DNA of 64,000 nucleotides from Cylicocyclus nassatus. Taxonomy: Eukaryota > Nematoda > Chromadorea > Rhabditida > Strongylidae. The stretch spans positions 87,190,636 to 87,254,635 of the forward strand of contig CATQJL010000112.1 of assembly GCA_958299035.1 (NCBI GenBank), in the 5' to 3' direction. The notes below the pieces were generated by a model. That model made no database searches, was not told the DNA's origin, and saw nothing but the letters and a program-made list of their open reading frames with translations. Positions 22,130-34,862 of the stretch are shown piece after piece. The translations under genes were made by a program, and so were the position numbers. Numbering within the stretch: position 1 is the stretch's first letter; the number at the start of each line of letters is the position of its first letter.

Positions 22130-25100
22130 ATGGCGTGTCTGAGAAAGCTCAAGGAGGATATTTCCGTACTGGAGTCCCTTTTTCCGAAAAATCATGAACG
22201 TTTGCAGGCAAGTGTTGATTCCAGCTCTTTCTATTCCAGTAATGCTGAAAAATTCTTTCAGGTACTAGTCGCATCTGTCGATGAAATTACGCTCAAGTTT
22301 ATTGATGGTACAGGAAAATCGGTGATTATCAACGCGAACATCTTAGTAAGTTTTCCACCTTTTTTCACATTTCTGTTGATAAGAAAATAGTTCGAGATAA
22401 CTATGTGTATAGTTTGTGTCACAAAAAGGTCATGGGTACTGCCATTAACGTGACTGTCTTTCGATTGTTTTAACACGTTGGCTCCAGCTTAGGTATTCGC
22501 AGTCATGTTAGAGCGGTTGAAGGGTAGCCACGTTGATGGTATCTTCTGTTCCCCGAACCATCAAAGTGGCTACCTCTCGATCGTTTCAAAATGTCAATTT
22601 CGAAGAAGGGCCTCAAATTTGCTGGAATTAACGTAGAGCGATCGAAAGGCAGCCACGTTGATGGTGCTTATGGGAACATTTTTGTGGGACAAACCATACC
22701 TATGGGAACCTCTTCCGGGCACAGACGATATTTGGTCAAGGAAATGTATCAGCAAGGTACGTTGTAGCGCGGTAGGTTGTTGATCTCTTCCCATGTGGAT
22801 TAGTGATGCCAAAATCTGAAGAATTCATTTGTGCTGACAAATCATAATTCCAAGCACTTATCGCATGGTTTAGTCTCTATTTGCCTTTGCCGACCATGTT
22901 TTCGCTTTTTGAATTGGTCTAAACTTCCTTGCAGTGGATGGTTCAAAACGCTTTCAGCTTTCTTTCTGTGTCACTGTGCATCATCATTATTGCTTACAGG
23001 AAGATTATCCCAGACAAGCTCCATTATGGTTCAGCGAATCTGATGATGCCGTGATTTGTTCAGCACTGGAACGTTTATCATCAGGCGGTGATCATCAAAC
23101 TTGTTTGCTTGCACAGGTCGGTTCCATGTTTTCGGCATTCATCATTGCTGTTAAATCTGTATCATTGAAATCAATGTCTTTTCCTTGGCTGTCATGAATC
23201 ATCTAAATATTGAATCAGCAAGTGAGGCATTCATGGTTCTCTTTCTTATCAAATGATAAGACGTCACTGCGTTGTCTGTGCGTTGTGATATCGTTTTTCT
23301 AGATAGCAGACATAATTGCCAGTATGAAGCAAAGGGAACGTATAAGTCCTTTTTTGTTATCATGACTCACAAGGGAAGGATGGTCAGTCGAAGTAGCTTT
23401 TTGCAATGATTTGTACACCGTGTTGGAGGGCACAAAACGCTGATTTCAAATCTGCCTTTCTTATCTGCGGTGCGTTCCTGCACGAGAAGTTGTGAGCGCT
23501 TATTGGAGAAAAAAATTGAATGTGCGAATAATATTAAAACAGTAGTAACATTATTCCTAGCGCTTAAACGGACCAGCAGTAATCTTTTCAGCACTCTATA
23601 AAACAAATACTCTTAGGTGAGACATTCTGCACTCCGGCTGTCTCATTCAAGCACTGGGAAATTTTTAAAAGCGGTTTTTATCCTTTAAAAAACGCTCATT
23701 TTTTGCTCCTTCAAACGCTCATAACTCCTCGTCCAGGAGCGCGCCGCAGATAAAGAAGACAGATTTGGATTTAGCGATTTATGTCCTCCACCATGGTACA
23801 CAAACCATTTCAAAAGGCCACTTCGACCAACCATCCTTCCCTTGTCAGTGACTTGTCATGACTCAGAAGAGAGGAATCTGCTAGGGTGTATGTAAAGAGG
23901 CGCAATTTTGTCAGCCGAATAAGGGAAGATATTTTGAGTTTACAACGCTCTCGAGGCATTCCAAAATTACAAGGAGATTTATAGATAGCCGTATGAGTTG
24001 TCAATTCTAGCATCTTGAGATAGATCTAAGACGTAGACGTTGGAATAAATAATTCGATCAATTTTCCATTCAACCTCAACTCAGCAAGTGCTTTCCAACA
24101 GTCATCAAAGGAAAGCGTTTGTCCGAGTCAAAAACTCTCATAGCGCTGAAGTGGCTTCTGATAAAAAACCAACGTCTTTACTATCTCCTGTTCTGCCTTT
24201 ACTTGTAAATCACTAAAGTGTGGTCATTATCCATGCAACATATTTATCGAACGTTTTTATCTACGTAAAGAACTTTGACAGTTTAAATAGACAGTTACTA
24301 TGAACTCACAGTCATCGTTGACTCATGTCAAGGTACTGTGGTGTGGGCAGATGAAGCGCACTCAGGTAAATGGCGGATAGTCCAGGTGGCATAAGGCAGA
24401 TTCTCAACTATCTTTTCAAATGAATCATGCGTTCAAATGAATCATGCGCGGTTGAAACCGTATTCCAGCTTTTGAAAACTTCGAAAAGTTGGTTGGCTTC
24501 CGGATATGAAAACTTCCGGGGTAGGAGGTTATATGTATGTCGCCGAAAGGGGGCGGCCCCCGCGGTCATTTGCAACAAATGCGCAGGATGGTCCGTTTTT
24601 GCAAAAAATTTGCGCGTGACCCTCCCACACTCGTCGACGTATAGTCTTCTACCCAAAATTGCGATTATTCACTTGTCTCTCATGAGTAGTGTCCCCGTTG
24701 GATCGTCGCATTTGCCTTGTGAGTACCTCGCGCGGCATGCGTGGGTTTTAGCTTCACTCAGTCGACTTATTCAAATAAGCGCGCGATTATCGCTACGGAT
24801 GCGTAGTCACGCGATATGAACACATTGCAAGTGAGACGGTCTTCGCGCAATGAACGCAACCCTATCCAGTACCATCCAATTTAAACAAAGCAACTGGACA
24901 TTACCATAAGCTCCAAATCATGCTTCTGATTGCACCCATTCATATGTTATCTACGCTAAGAAAATGAGTTCGAAAATGCGCCTAGACGCTGCTGGCAAGG
25001 GTGGCATTAGTATTCTAAGGAGGACTGAAGTGTGTGATTTACTGTCTAGCACACAGTTTCCGTAAAATCAAAAACGGCATCCCTAAATTTCTAGGATCAG

Positions 25101-28100
25101 AAAACAACTTTTGTTGTATTACGTCGTCCCGAAATTATTTTCGCTTCATTTGAACGACTGCCAATCCGCCGAACGCAGGATTTATACAACAGCTTAGTAG
25201 TATCTAATGTATCTTTTCATTTTCTTTCAAATGGTTATGTTTCTACGGCAGTGAACGAGCTCTTGAAAACTCTCCAACATCTTGAACCGTTCCTTTTTGC
25301 CATAGTCAAGGTTCTTATTTTTCTAAGTTTTTATACTGATGCCGAAAAAGTGCAAGTAACTGATGCGTAGAGCAAACCCTATAGGATACCAAGCATTTTT
25401 CCCTCTTCCCATAGCTAGTTATAATTTTTTGTTAGATCCTCAACAAAACTCCCGAGTTTTTGCGGGGTTATCTCAGACACAAACGCGGCAAACACTATTA
25501 GTCCATCGCAATCTGAAAGTTTTGAAAAGTAGAGCAGATTCAACTCAATTTGACAAAGCAAATGAGGGTTTTAGGATTAGGAATGGTGGAACATGAATTT
25601 TACGAGTGAACCTTGGGACGTCTCAAAAACATGAATCATGTTGATTTTATCCCCGAATACTTCACAAATCAGAAACCAAACCTGTTGAAATAAGAAAACA
25701 TACTGCATCGAATGATATTCGAGTTGCTTGCCTATTTATGTTCTGGTGAGTTGACCAAATATGGAATTTGACCAGTCCGAAGCGCCGCTTCGCGGCGCTC
25801 CGGACTGGCTGTGTGTGTGAAGTGGGATATGACTCTCAAAGTTAGAGCGTGGAAACCTTTTCTCCTCCAAAAGTATGATTTCTTAGGACCTTTTCTCCTC
25901 CAAAAGTATGATTTCTTAGGAACTCGGAGATCATCAAAGTTAAATGTCAGGATCTCCTGCTTTAAATGGTTTCCCAAGTTACATCATTAACCAAAGTGAT
26001 AGATTGATCGCTTCCTCTCAGCTTTCTTTGCAACTCGCGTTTTATTGTCATTCCTGAGTTCTAAGCCAAACTGGCCTCCCCCCCCCCCCTTTTCATCCAA
26101 ATGTTTCCTTTATAAACTGCCCAAAACCGATCTTTTCTCGCATTTTCAAACCCTCTTGATCTTACTCAATCGCTTTCGAATCTAGCTCCAAAAATGCTGT
26201 TGAGAAAATGCGCCACCTTACACCTTTAAAGTCTGCACCGAATCAGGCCAAAATTGATATGATGAGCTGCGAACGCAAAGATTCTGCATCATGTCTGCGG
26301 CGTTAGGACGTCCGTTCCCAGCTTTTCTTTGAACCCTCCTGCAATGCGAAATGCAGCGCAAGCCCTAAGCGTTGGTGTGCCGTTTTGAACCAAAATTTCA
26401 GCGTTATCACCATAAACTGTAGCTGCCAAAGTTGCTCATTCCCACATTTGCGAAAATCCTCGGATGCTCTCCAATTTTCACATCCGAAAGTTTTCTGACC
26501 AATGTGGCCGTCACAAACCCGGCAAGCTTTTCCCAGCTATGCACATTCTCATGGCTATTTTCACCCGGACTCTGCTCTCCTCATCGACTGTCCCTACGAA
26601 CTGCCTTAGAAGGCACATATGAAAGCTGGGGTGAAGTAAGCGACGTCCCTTGTCACAAAAGGGCCGCGGGCGATCACTGCTATGACCTTTCAACATTGGG
26701 GACTCCGCTTCTTTTTTTGCCACTGGGAGGATTTTCATGCATATCGGCCTCAAAGTAACTATTCTGAATTTGCGAGATTTCAGCAAGAGGATTCAACTCA
26801 ACGCATTTGAGTGCATTTAGCCAAAATTCTAACTTACTATTATGAAATTTCCTAAATGGAAAAACCTCCCTTCCTCTTCACGATATATGCTTAAAAAATT
26901 CTAATGCCAGAGCTCGCGTTCGCGTCCTATATGGGCTTTCCAGATTGTTCCACAATTTGGAAAGCCTTCCATATAAGACGCCCTTATAGGACTACTAGCT
27001 GGCTTACCCGGCTCCGCCGTATCCGGACCGATTTTATCGATTTTTTTTGCAAAGTTTGAGCTAGGGGGCTGGGAGTTGGCACAGGGGGGTAATCGAGCAT
27101 GCTGATCATCCCCAAGGGGGGTGATCAGCATGCTCGATTACACCCCTGTGCCAAATTCCAGCCCCCTAGCTCAAATTTTCAAAAAATCGATAAAATCGAT
27201 AAAAGTAATGGACGATCTTGAAAACCAATATTGTATTCGTAATCTGCATGCTCGATTACCCCCAGTGCAAACTCCCAACCCCGCAGGTCAAACTTTACAA
27301 AAAAATCGATAAAATCGATAAAAGTAATGGACGATCCTGAAAACTAATATTGTGTTCGTAATCAGCATGCTCGATTACCCCCCTGTGCAAAATCCCAGCC
27401 TCGCATGTCAAGATTTACAAAAAAACGATAAAATCAATAAAAGTAATCGATAATTCTGAAAACTAATATTGTATTCGGAATCCCCATGCTCACTTCCCCC
27501 CCCCCCCCCCTCCCTGTGCCAACTCCTAGCTCTGTAGGTGACTCTGCAAAAAAATCGATAAAAATCGGTAAAATCGACATCGATCGATAACGAAAAGTGG
27601 ACTGTGACACCCGCCGGGGCCCGAAGTGTATGTGTGCCAAGTTTGGTCCGGATCGGTTCAGAAATGGAATTATCTATTCGGAACATACGTACACACAGAC
27701 ATACATACATACAGACAAACAGACATTCAGCTTTATATATAAGATAACTTCCACCCGGAATGCTTTAAAGCGCACCCTTCCAACTCATCCTGGTAGGCTA
27801 TTGACTCGAATTCCGTAAAGAGAGCTAGTATTGAAGCGTATATCCAATTTTAAGCTGTTCATTCAAGCAAATCACCGCTGTATATACGATTTTGAGGTAG
27901 TGCATTGTTCTGACAAAATTGCACTAAAAAGCTACATGTTCCTGAGGTTAGCTAGGGTTGAGTTGATGGTTAGTGAAGCGTCCCTTTCTTCCCATCTCTT
28001 TTGTTCACACTTGGTATACTGATAACAGACAGACAGCGTGTAGCTCTTTTCAAAACTTCTCTCACGATCACAGTAACTTTTAAGTTTTTTTTGAAATTTT

Positions 28101-31100
28101 CAGTCTTTGGATTAATTTAAAATCCTGAGATGAAGTGTTCTCTTAAAACCTGCGTTGCTTGCAAAGTGAGCTTTTTGTATAACGTTTAGTGTTTCAAGGC
28201 AATTCGCATCACCATGTTTTTTTAGTCACTTAGTGGATAACAATTTGGAAAGTTGGCACAGTATTGATGTTTGACTATTTTCTCAAAGAGGATCGATTTT
28301 CACACTGAGTTTAAGGAATTTTTCATGTGAAGATACGTTCAGCATGCTTCATTCGCTTCTTTTGCTTCATTCTTGTAGAAGGGTTTTTTCAGAGTAAAAT
28401 TTGAAAATTTTTAATGAGATACGTTTGGTAATGAAGACAAAAATAGAATAGTGCACAATAGGAAAATGCACAATGAGTGATATGATTTTGCTTGATGTTT
28501 AAGGAAAGGTTCAATTTTGAGTTTTGTTTTTGCACGTAAAGATACGTTTAGTGGTAAAAAACAGTGATGATGTGGTGCACTGATTAAGAAAGAATTGAGG
28601 ATATGTAATGCGGATATCAATGTTAAGCATTATCACCGACCTGAAGATGCTATCCGACGTTTGCTTATTTTCACAAATGAATAAAGCAAATGTAAAGCGG
28701 TTGAAATAAATCGACCGCTAACAGCGTTGTAGGCGACGGAATTGGGGTTGCATTCAGCTTGACGTCGAGATAAACATCACCGAAGCAGACGGAGCACCGA
28801 AGATGGTAGAAAACATCATACCATTGATGACGTCATAGGTTGCACTTAGGTTGAGTCGTAACGGTAAACAGTATGGAAGCAAGTGAAAGTGCAAGAATTA
28901 ACTCAGAGATCTGGGCAAACATTCTTCGCCGGTTGTTGACGTCGGATGGTCCCCCCTGCGCTTTATTATAGGGTATGATAGCATCAAAGAAATAATCTTG
29001 AAATTTTGAAAAGCAAGTTATGAGGGGGAAAAAATGGTTTTGTATCCTGTAAGGCTTGCTCTATCCACATTTCAACTGGTTCTGCGGAGAATCGGTATAG
29101 ATATTTAGAAAAATAGCGAAACTTGACCTTGGCAAAAGGCTTGAGCTACAGATGTTGGTAATTTTTAGGAGCTCGTTCACTGCAATTGGAAACATAATCA
29201 TTTGAAAGAGATAAAAAAGATGAATTGAATGCCACCAAACTCTTATAAATCTTCGTTCTGGGGATTGTGGCAGCCGTTCAAAAAAAAAGCAAAAGTACTT
29301 CGACGCGACCTAGTACATCTTGTAGAGGTTGATAACCTGGTAAAGCTAATTTTCTTCATGTCTTGGCTTTTTATTGCGTCAGTCTATATGAAGCTAAATC
29401 AGTTAGTTGTTGTCAAAATTTTGGACTCAGATTCACAAGCTCGTATCGGAATTATGTCGCCAGTACAACGTCACCATTCCTTCCGAACTTACTCGTTTGG
29501 CTCCCGAAGAAGATGATGATATGAAGGATGAGGGGCAAGGAAGTGACATGGAGTCGGAAGATGAAGCTGAAGAACTTGTGGAGGTAAACTTTTTCGTTTT
29601 TTTTGTTCATGCCATTGTAAAGCATGTGGAAGTTTTGTATTTATCAAGATTGCCGAAGTTGATATGACCGAAGAAGAGCCTCACGGCAGCACTGATGACG
29701 ATGTTTCACCAGAGGGCAAGGAAATGCTCGAGAAAATCACTCGTTCTACTCGTCAGCAACATCTTAATGGAAATGTAGGTGCATTCCGAAGCTATATTTA
29801 TCATTTATCATTTGTTTCACAGTTAAATGAATCGTGTTGATATAGCAGTTTCTTTTCGTTTACCTTTGCATATATAGGACTGTGCCTGATCGTGAAGTTT
29901 GGTAAATTTGCGGTTCATTGCGAGAATGCCAGAAAGCCCAACCTGTTGGACGACCCCCGTACTTTCAATCTCCGGATGATTGAAAGCCAACATTTGATAA
30001 CGGAAGAGCATATGAAAGGAGAAAGAAAACTGTGAAAGCTTATTGCATGAGCAATGACCGCAAGCTCGCCGATCTTCACGATCACATTGCCCTATCTCTT
30101 TTCTTGTTTCTCTAGCTCATTTTTACACCATTCAGCTAATTTTGATACTCTTCAGATACAAGGATCAGTGACCGCAACAGATCGACTGATGAAAGAAATG
30201 AGAGACATTTACAGGAGTGAACACTTCAAGAATGGTATTGGTTGTGTATATGCATCTCATTGTTCCGTATCTTCTGTTACAGGAGTTTATTCTGTTGAGC
30301 TAAGAGATGGAGATAATTTGTATGAATGGTGGGTCAAACTGTACAAGGTGAGTGTAGACCATTACTTATCTTACTGAATATAAAACGATCATTTTAAATG
30401 AAAATTTTTAAGGTAGACACTGATAGCGCTCTTTACACCGATCTTTTGACGCTTGCTTCAGAACACAAGCAGGATCATATCTTGTTTCATTTCCTTTTCA
30501 ATGAGAATTTCCCATGTGATCCTCCTTTTGTGAGGCTAGTTTCACCAACGGTAAGATCTATTCAACTTCAGCTCTGTTTTGGATTTCAAGGGAAACATGC
30601 ATAATTTTTTTTTGCTCTTTCATTATCTGTCTCTGCTATCTCATACGGTTCTCATTTAAGGGCATCATGAACGTTTTTCTTCTAGCGAAATTATCATTTT
30701 GTAAGCAAGAACATTGATATGCGTTACTTCTTCTATGCTAAAATCCTATATATAAAGAAACGTAAGCGTAAATCCAAAAATCTGCAAAGAGCGGGAAACC
30801 GCGGTGCGATCCCGAAGCGCGCGGATGCAATCTAGCTCCTTTAATTACTGGTTCACTAGTAAAGATATGAAAGCTTGTGGATGATAGAACTAAATTTCTT
30901 GGTTTACGAAAGGCTTGCACGAAGATTTTTTTGTTCGAGGAAATCTCTGCTGACGAATGCAGACATAGTTAGGGTCTCAGTAGGTTCTAGTAGGTTTTAT
31001 GCTTATAGTGTACTTGCGGTGTCGAACAAATGCGATACAATTTGCACGTGAACAAACAGCTGCCCCTGTTGTCGGCCACTTGCGCGCAAGATGCCGGCAT

Positions 31101-31636
31101 TATTAGTGTGATTATCCGCAAATTTTACCGCACTTTCTTGGCACCGCAAGCATACTATATTGAGCGGAAATCCTGCGATCTACTGTATATCTTATCGTGA
31201 CGGGCTTATAGTCACCGAATTCTTTCCTTTTTCCCCTATGAGTGATTGGCATTGTTCCAAGGTTTCCAACGGGTACGTACTTGGAGGAGGAGCCATATGT
31301 ATGGAATTACTTACTAAGCAAGGATGGTCGTCAGCCTATTCGATCGAGTCGCTAATCCTGCAGATTGCTGCTACTTTAGTGAAAGGAAAAGCTAGGATAC
31401 AATTTGAAGCAAAAGTGAGCTTTAGTTGAAAGAAATATGTTGTTGAGTGTTGATTTTGTTGTTAAGTTAGTTCTTGATCTTGTCACTGTGCAAATTCTTA
31501 ATTGCCGCGGTAGTTACGCCTTACTTTCAATGTTTAGGCACAGTACAGCTTGGCAAGAGCTCAACAGTCCTTCAAATCACTGGTACAAATACATGCAAAA
31601 TCTGGCTGGTACACTCCACCCACGACTGAGGGATAA
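22130..31636 (+). CDS. ubc-25: UBE2Q-type ubiquitin-conjugating enzyme E2
   Basis: Cytosolic/nuclear E2 that takes ubiquitin from E1 onto its active-site cysteine. Exons: 22130-22207, 22262-22345, 23000-23116, 29431-29583, 29649-29774, 30156-30234, 30283-30347, 30413-30550, 31262-31414, 31538-31636. All phases agree: 363 residues, close to human UBE2Q2. Residues 1-93 form the RWD-like N-terminal domain (start [25 protein letters not shown] in exon 3). Exons 4-5 are an acidic linker ([20 protein letters not shown]). Exons 6-10 are the UBC fold, with [10 protein letters not shown] and catalytic Cys293 in [15 protein letters not shown]. The C-terminus is [11 protein letters not shown] chose the ATG at 22,130 because it starts the conserved domain. 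C. elegans UBC-25 is the family member linked to neuromuscular function. Intron 1 has a GC donor. Confidence 0.93.
22208..22261 (+). other. Probable GC-AG intron in ubc-25
   Basis: 54-nt segment starting GCAAGTG after TTGCAG and ending TTCTTTCAG. Removing it joins NHERLQ directly to [11 protein letters not shown], matching the spacing in UBE2Q proteins. It has no in-frame stop and is divisible by three, so retention would insert 18 residues. Confidence 0.7.
22511..22588. repeat. Short inverted repeat in ubc-25 intron 2
   Basis: GAGCGGTTGAAGGGTAGCCACGTTGATGGT is mirrored by ACCATCAAAGTGGCTACCTC..CGATCG. A direct partial copy (GAGCGATCGAAAGGCAGCCACGTTGATGGT) follows at about 22,635. Confidence 0.7.
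23362..23856. repeat. Foldback element
   Basis: Left arm ACAAGGGAAGGATGGTCAGT..CGAAGTAGC is mirrored by CCACTTCGACCAACCATCCT..TCCCTTGTCA. About 495 bp; the interior is not coding. Arms resemble 49,599-49,800 and 56,040-56,212. Confidence 0.75.
25771..25809. repeat. GC-rich perfect hairpin
   Basis: ACCAGTCCG/CGGACTGG flanks AGCGCCGCTTCGCGGCGCT, an uninterrupted stem with a TTCG-centred loop. It stands out in AT-rich intron DNA. Confidence 0.85.
25856..25921. repeat. 33-bp tandem duplication
   Basis: CCTTTTCTCCTCCAAAAGTA plus TGATTTCTTAGGA is present twice head to tail (25,856-25,888 and 25,889-25,921) with no difference, so the duplication is recent. Confidence 0.9.
26994..27743. repeat. Large dispersed element with internal tandem units, copy 1
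   Basis: Begins ACTAGCTGGCTTACCCGGCT..CCGCCGTAT and ends with (ACAG)-rich microsatellite and GACATTCAGCTTTATATATA. Inside are a palindrome (GGTAATCGAGCATGCTGATC and its mirror, 27,090-27,160) and about three ~120-130-bp units (GCATGCTCGATTACCCCC..AATCGATAAAA). A second copy in opposite orientation is at 47,934-48,419. Class not assigned; no protein-coding sequence. Confidence 0.75.
30749..30862. repeat. Dispersed repeat terminus, copy 2
   Basis: TATATAAAGAAACGTAAGCG..CAAAAATCTGCAAAG..GCGCGCGGA..TTTAATTACTGGTTCACTAGTA resembles 14,300-14,397. In ubc-25 intron 8 (30,551-31,261), which is otherwise featureless. Confidence 0.6.
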
Positions 31637-32381
31637 CACACTTGAGGAAACGAATTTTCCAGTTTTGTGTAATGGTTGATCTTTATATATGTTTGCTCTC
31701 CGAATCCATTTTTCATTCATGTTGATTTAGGCCAATGCTTTTCTAAGGTGATTAGTCTTGGCCATTTTCCACATTGAGAAAAAGAAAGACGGATCACCTG
31801 ATTCAGTGTAACTTTACATTCACGCATTCGTGTACGGAAGCTCGACCTTTTTTCTTTTTATAATTTATAATCATTTTATTCAAGAAGTATCTATACCCGT
31901 TCATAGTCACAACTGGTCATTGGACAATGGAATTATGCTTAGTTATTCCTCTGTCTTTTATCTGTGGTATCATTTTTCGATTTGTATCTGAACGTCATAG
32001 TAGCACTTGTATGATGGAAAGGCTCACTATTATTATTTTTTGGATTTTTGGAAAGAGCGCATTTTGAATTTATTGCGGATTGAAGGCGGTGTATCAAAAT
32101 TTTGAAATTCTCTGTTTTCTATCGACCTTTTCGACAGTTGCCCGATTTGAAGTTTGCGGTGTGGGACTTGTCCCTTTTCATGCCTATATCTTTGACTGAA
32201 AAGTAAATGAGAGTATTTTTTTCTTGGCTGTGAACAAAGATGATATTGTTGGTCGGTGTTGCTGTTTACATGTCACCGTCATAGTGACGGTTTAAGAGGT
32301 AGGTATTTAAACGTCGAAGTATCATAATAATAATACGTTTTTTTTTGTGAGCGCGATTGCATTTTCCACATAGTTCATTTA

Positions 32382-32577
32382 GTTCATCTTTTTGTCATTC
32401 GAAAGATGTGTCCTATGCGACAAATATCAACCGAAAAGGTTCAGAACCACCGTTTCCCAATGCTTGCAGCCGTATTTCGTTTACGACGAGCAGCCGCAAG
32501 CAAATCAAAGTTGCGTTAATATCAGCGGTACAATGGGGACGATGCAGTGCCGCGAGGAATGCTGCATCAGCATAACA
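32382..32577 (+). CDS. Possible Cys-rich small-protein exon
   Basis: A frame open across this stretch and ending in TAG reads FERCVLCDKYQPKRFRTTVS, then QCLQPYFVYDEQPQ, SCVNISGTMGTMQC and REECC. Seven or eight cysteines with CxxC and CC pairs suggest a disulfide-rich secreted domain. A GTGAAC donor follows at 32,582. There is no clear acceptor and no signal-peptide exon that I can join, although a short ATG frame with a hydrophobic stretch lies at about 32,251. I do not recognise a family. Another frame over the same bases is also open, so this stays tentative. Confidence 0.3.
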
Positions 32578-33640
32578 TCTTGGTGAACATGCTCAAGCCT
32601 TCGTGAAGAAAATGTCTACAGATAGTAAAAGGTCGTTATCTATGCTTACAAAAGATTTGACGGTTAGTTTGAACGACCTCGGCACGATCTGTGTGTAAGC
32701 ATGACATATTTTTTGTTTATATCCAAAGACGTAAAACGTTTCAGCACATCTTCAGTGTCGCTCAGTTTCCACTCATCGTTGAGGGAAAGGCGGGTATCAT
32801 TTCAACCTTGCCAAGCATAGAAGTTTCCATTTCTTCTAATCCATCACTTGGGTAAGAAGAAATGGACACTTGGGAAATTTGCGATTGGTAGCTAGTGACT
32901 GTACCGTGAGAAACAGGTCCAAAAGTCCTACCTAGATGGTTTCAGGTGGTACATCCGTTTCAAGTATACATGTGTTTATCTCGTTGGTGGTGCTCGTTAT
33001 CCACTCAAATGTTCTCAGCGTCCCATCTTTGTGGTCCTTCTGTGATGTAATTAGCCCGCCGGTGCTTCGCTGTTGCAACAATCGAAATCATGAAGACGGG
33101 CATTCTTCTCATCTGCGCTGTAAAGTCTTACGAGATACTTGCGCCGGTAATTTGTTAAAGACTGGGCTCAAGCGCTTGTGGTAATCCGTAGAGCTTTCTG
33201 CTTGGCTGCAGTATCAGTGCTGGTCTTAATTGTGCAATAGAGTTTCGGAAGAATGTCAAGTAGGCTGCAAGGCACCGTCCACCCGAAATTTTGACCTTCA
33301 AGTTTTTGCCGTTCCAGGGCTTCCTCATACCCTTGATTCCGAATATCAAGTCGGAAATCCGCGAAAACCACGAAATCTCCCGTTTTCAGAAATTGCAGAG
33401 CGATTTCTTCGGAACGATGATTGGTTGGAAGCGCACGGATATGAATACGGGACGAACGTCACGCCCCTCAAAGGGGAGGAGCCAACGTGGCGAATCTGTC
33501 ATTCGCGCGATTTTAGAAGCAATTTTCTCACTTCGGAAGCAAGTTTTGCCAGCGAGAGTTGGATAAGTATACAGTTGGGGGCCTCATTACTGTTAGGCAT
33601 CAAAATCTCATCGACCCCATTTTGGGTGAACGGTGCCTTC

Positions 33641-34066
33641 AAAGGCAGTGTCCGGGCAAAAACTCGATTTCTAGAAAATGCACTTACCGGGGGTTATCCG
33701 CAACGCTGAGACCGAAAATCCACAACAGAAGGCGCGAAAACGGCGAAACTACTACTAAAGCCTACTACATACTACTAAAGCCGCACAATTTGAAAGTCGA
33801 CGGTCCCCGCCAGGGCAGAGACGCAGAGTCGCTGCGGGACCCTACATTCTAATTGTAGCGGCATGCGTACTCTGCCGCATGGCAGGGATTCGGACAGCTC
33901 GGAGGACCCCACCCGCCCCAAGGCGTAAGTTTCCCCACTTTCCGGTGTTTTTCTTGCTTTAGGTCGAGCGTTATGAAGTCGCACTTGCGCGATATTGTGT
34001 CTGAGGGGGGCCAGTCTCGCAAGGCACTGAAATCCCGAAACCCCATCTTGCTCGGACACTGCCTTT
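33641..34066. mobile_element. TIR element, 'GGCAGTGTCC' family
   Basis: AAAGGCAGTGTCCGGGCAAA at the left, GCTCGGACACTGCCTTT at the right, 426 bp. The interior (TTTCTAGAAAATGCACTTAC, GTTATCCGCAACGC, CGGCGAAAC) matches the copy at 40,859-41,247. No transposase. Confidence 0.82.
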
Positions 34067-34566
34067 AAGCTCCGCATACGTCAACTGGTCGATGACATCT
34101 CTCGAGACTCAAAGCTGTTCCAGGCTGCTCTTCTCCTCCAGTCAAGTTTCTCCAGCAAACTCTGAATTCATCGAATGTCCTAGATATGTGTACAGTCTGT
34201 TTCAGCCCAGTTTGGGCGGAAGTTAGACCGACGCGCGTCCGCTGCACAACGATTCGCGCCGCATTGTAACGACAATACTTTTTTTTCGTGCTAAGAACCC
34301 ATGTCTGTGTTTCTTCAATCTCCTCTGTCTTTGCTTGGCAAAATGCTAGCGCTGTGGCTGGCAGAGCCTCCTCATGCAGATGCGCTCTGCATGAAATGTT
34401 CCGCTTATTGGATTGAAACAGACTGTAAGAGGGTCTTTACGTCTTACATCAAGACGCCGCAAATAGAACGGGAAAGCACGTCTTGTGAATTGCTTGATTA
34501 ATCTGTCGTCCTCTCCACAATTGCTGCTACTCGTGCTCTGCTTCTCGAACTTGCGGCACAAGTATA

Positions 34567-34804
34567 GTCCCCTCCACAGATCGTGCTACCCTTGGTCTGC
34601 GTCTCAGACCTGCCACGTGTGGCTAACATGTTGGCAACGGGCAACAACATGTTTGCAACATGCCCCAACATGTTGGCAGAACATTTTGGCCACGTCAACA
34701 TGTTGCTGCATGTTGCCAACGTGTTGCTGCCAACGTTCCCAATGTGTTAGTCACATGTGGCACGTCCGCGACGCCACAGGGGTAGCACGATCTGTGGAGG
34801 GGAC
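34567..34804. repeat. TIR element with CATGTTGCCAAC-rich interior
   Basis: Termini GTCCCCTCCACAGATCGTGC..TACCC and GGGTAGCACGATCTGTGGAG..GGGAC are perfect inverted repeats of ~28 bp, 238 bp apart. The interior is built from variants of AACATGTTGGCAAC, itself palindromic around ACATGT. Confidence 0.85.
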
Positions 34805-34862
34805 GATAGCTAAAATGTTGGCAATATGCAGCAAAGGTTGAACCAAGGCACGCGCTTATCTG

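Larger units (their letters stand above)
23117..29430. other. 6.3-kb intron 3 of ubc-25
   Basis: Repeat-filled intron between exons LLAQ and IHKLVSEL. Listed separately: foldback at 23,362, 33-bp duplication at 25,856, hairpin at 25,771 and the large repeat at 26,994. Stretches 23,900-25,700 and 27,750-29,400 show no supported feature, apart from a weak GACGTCGGATGG/CCGACGT inverted pair near 28,645 and 28,945. Confidence 0.55.

Noticed and set aside
27100..27500. CRISPR-like array of GCATGCTCGATTACCCCC units
   Set aside because: The 'spacers' are themselves near-identical, so these are tandem units of a dispersed repeat.
33230..33709. 159-codon plus-strand open frame
   Set aside because: Its last part is the end of a TIR element, the minus strand is also open over the same bases, and no family is recognisable.
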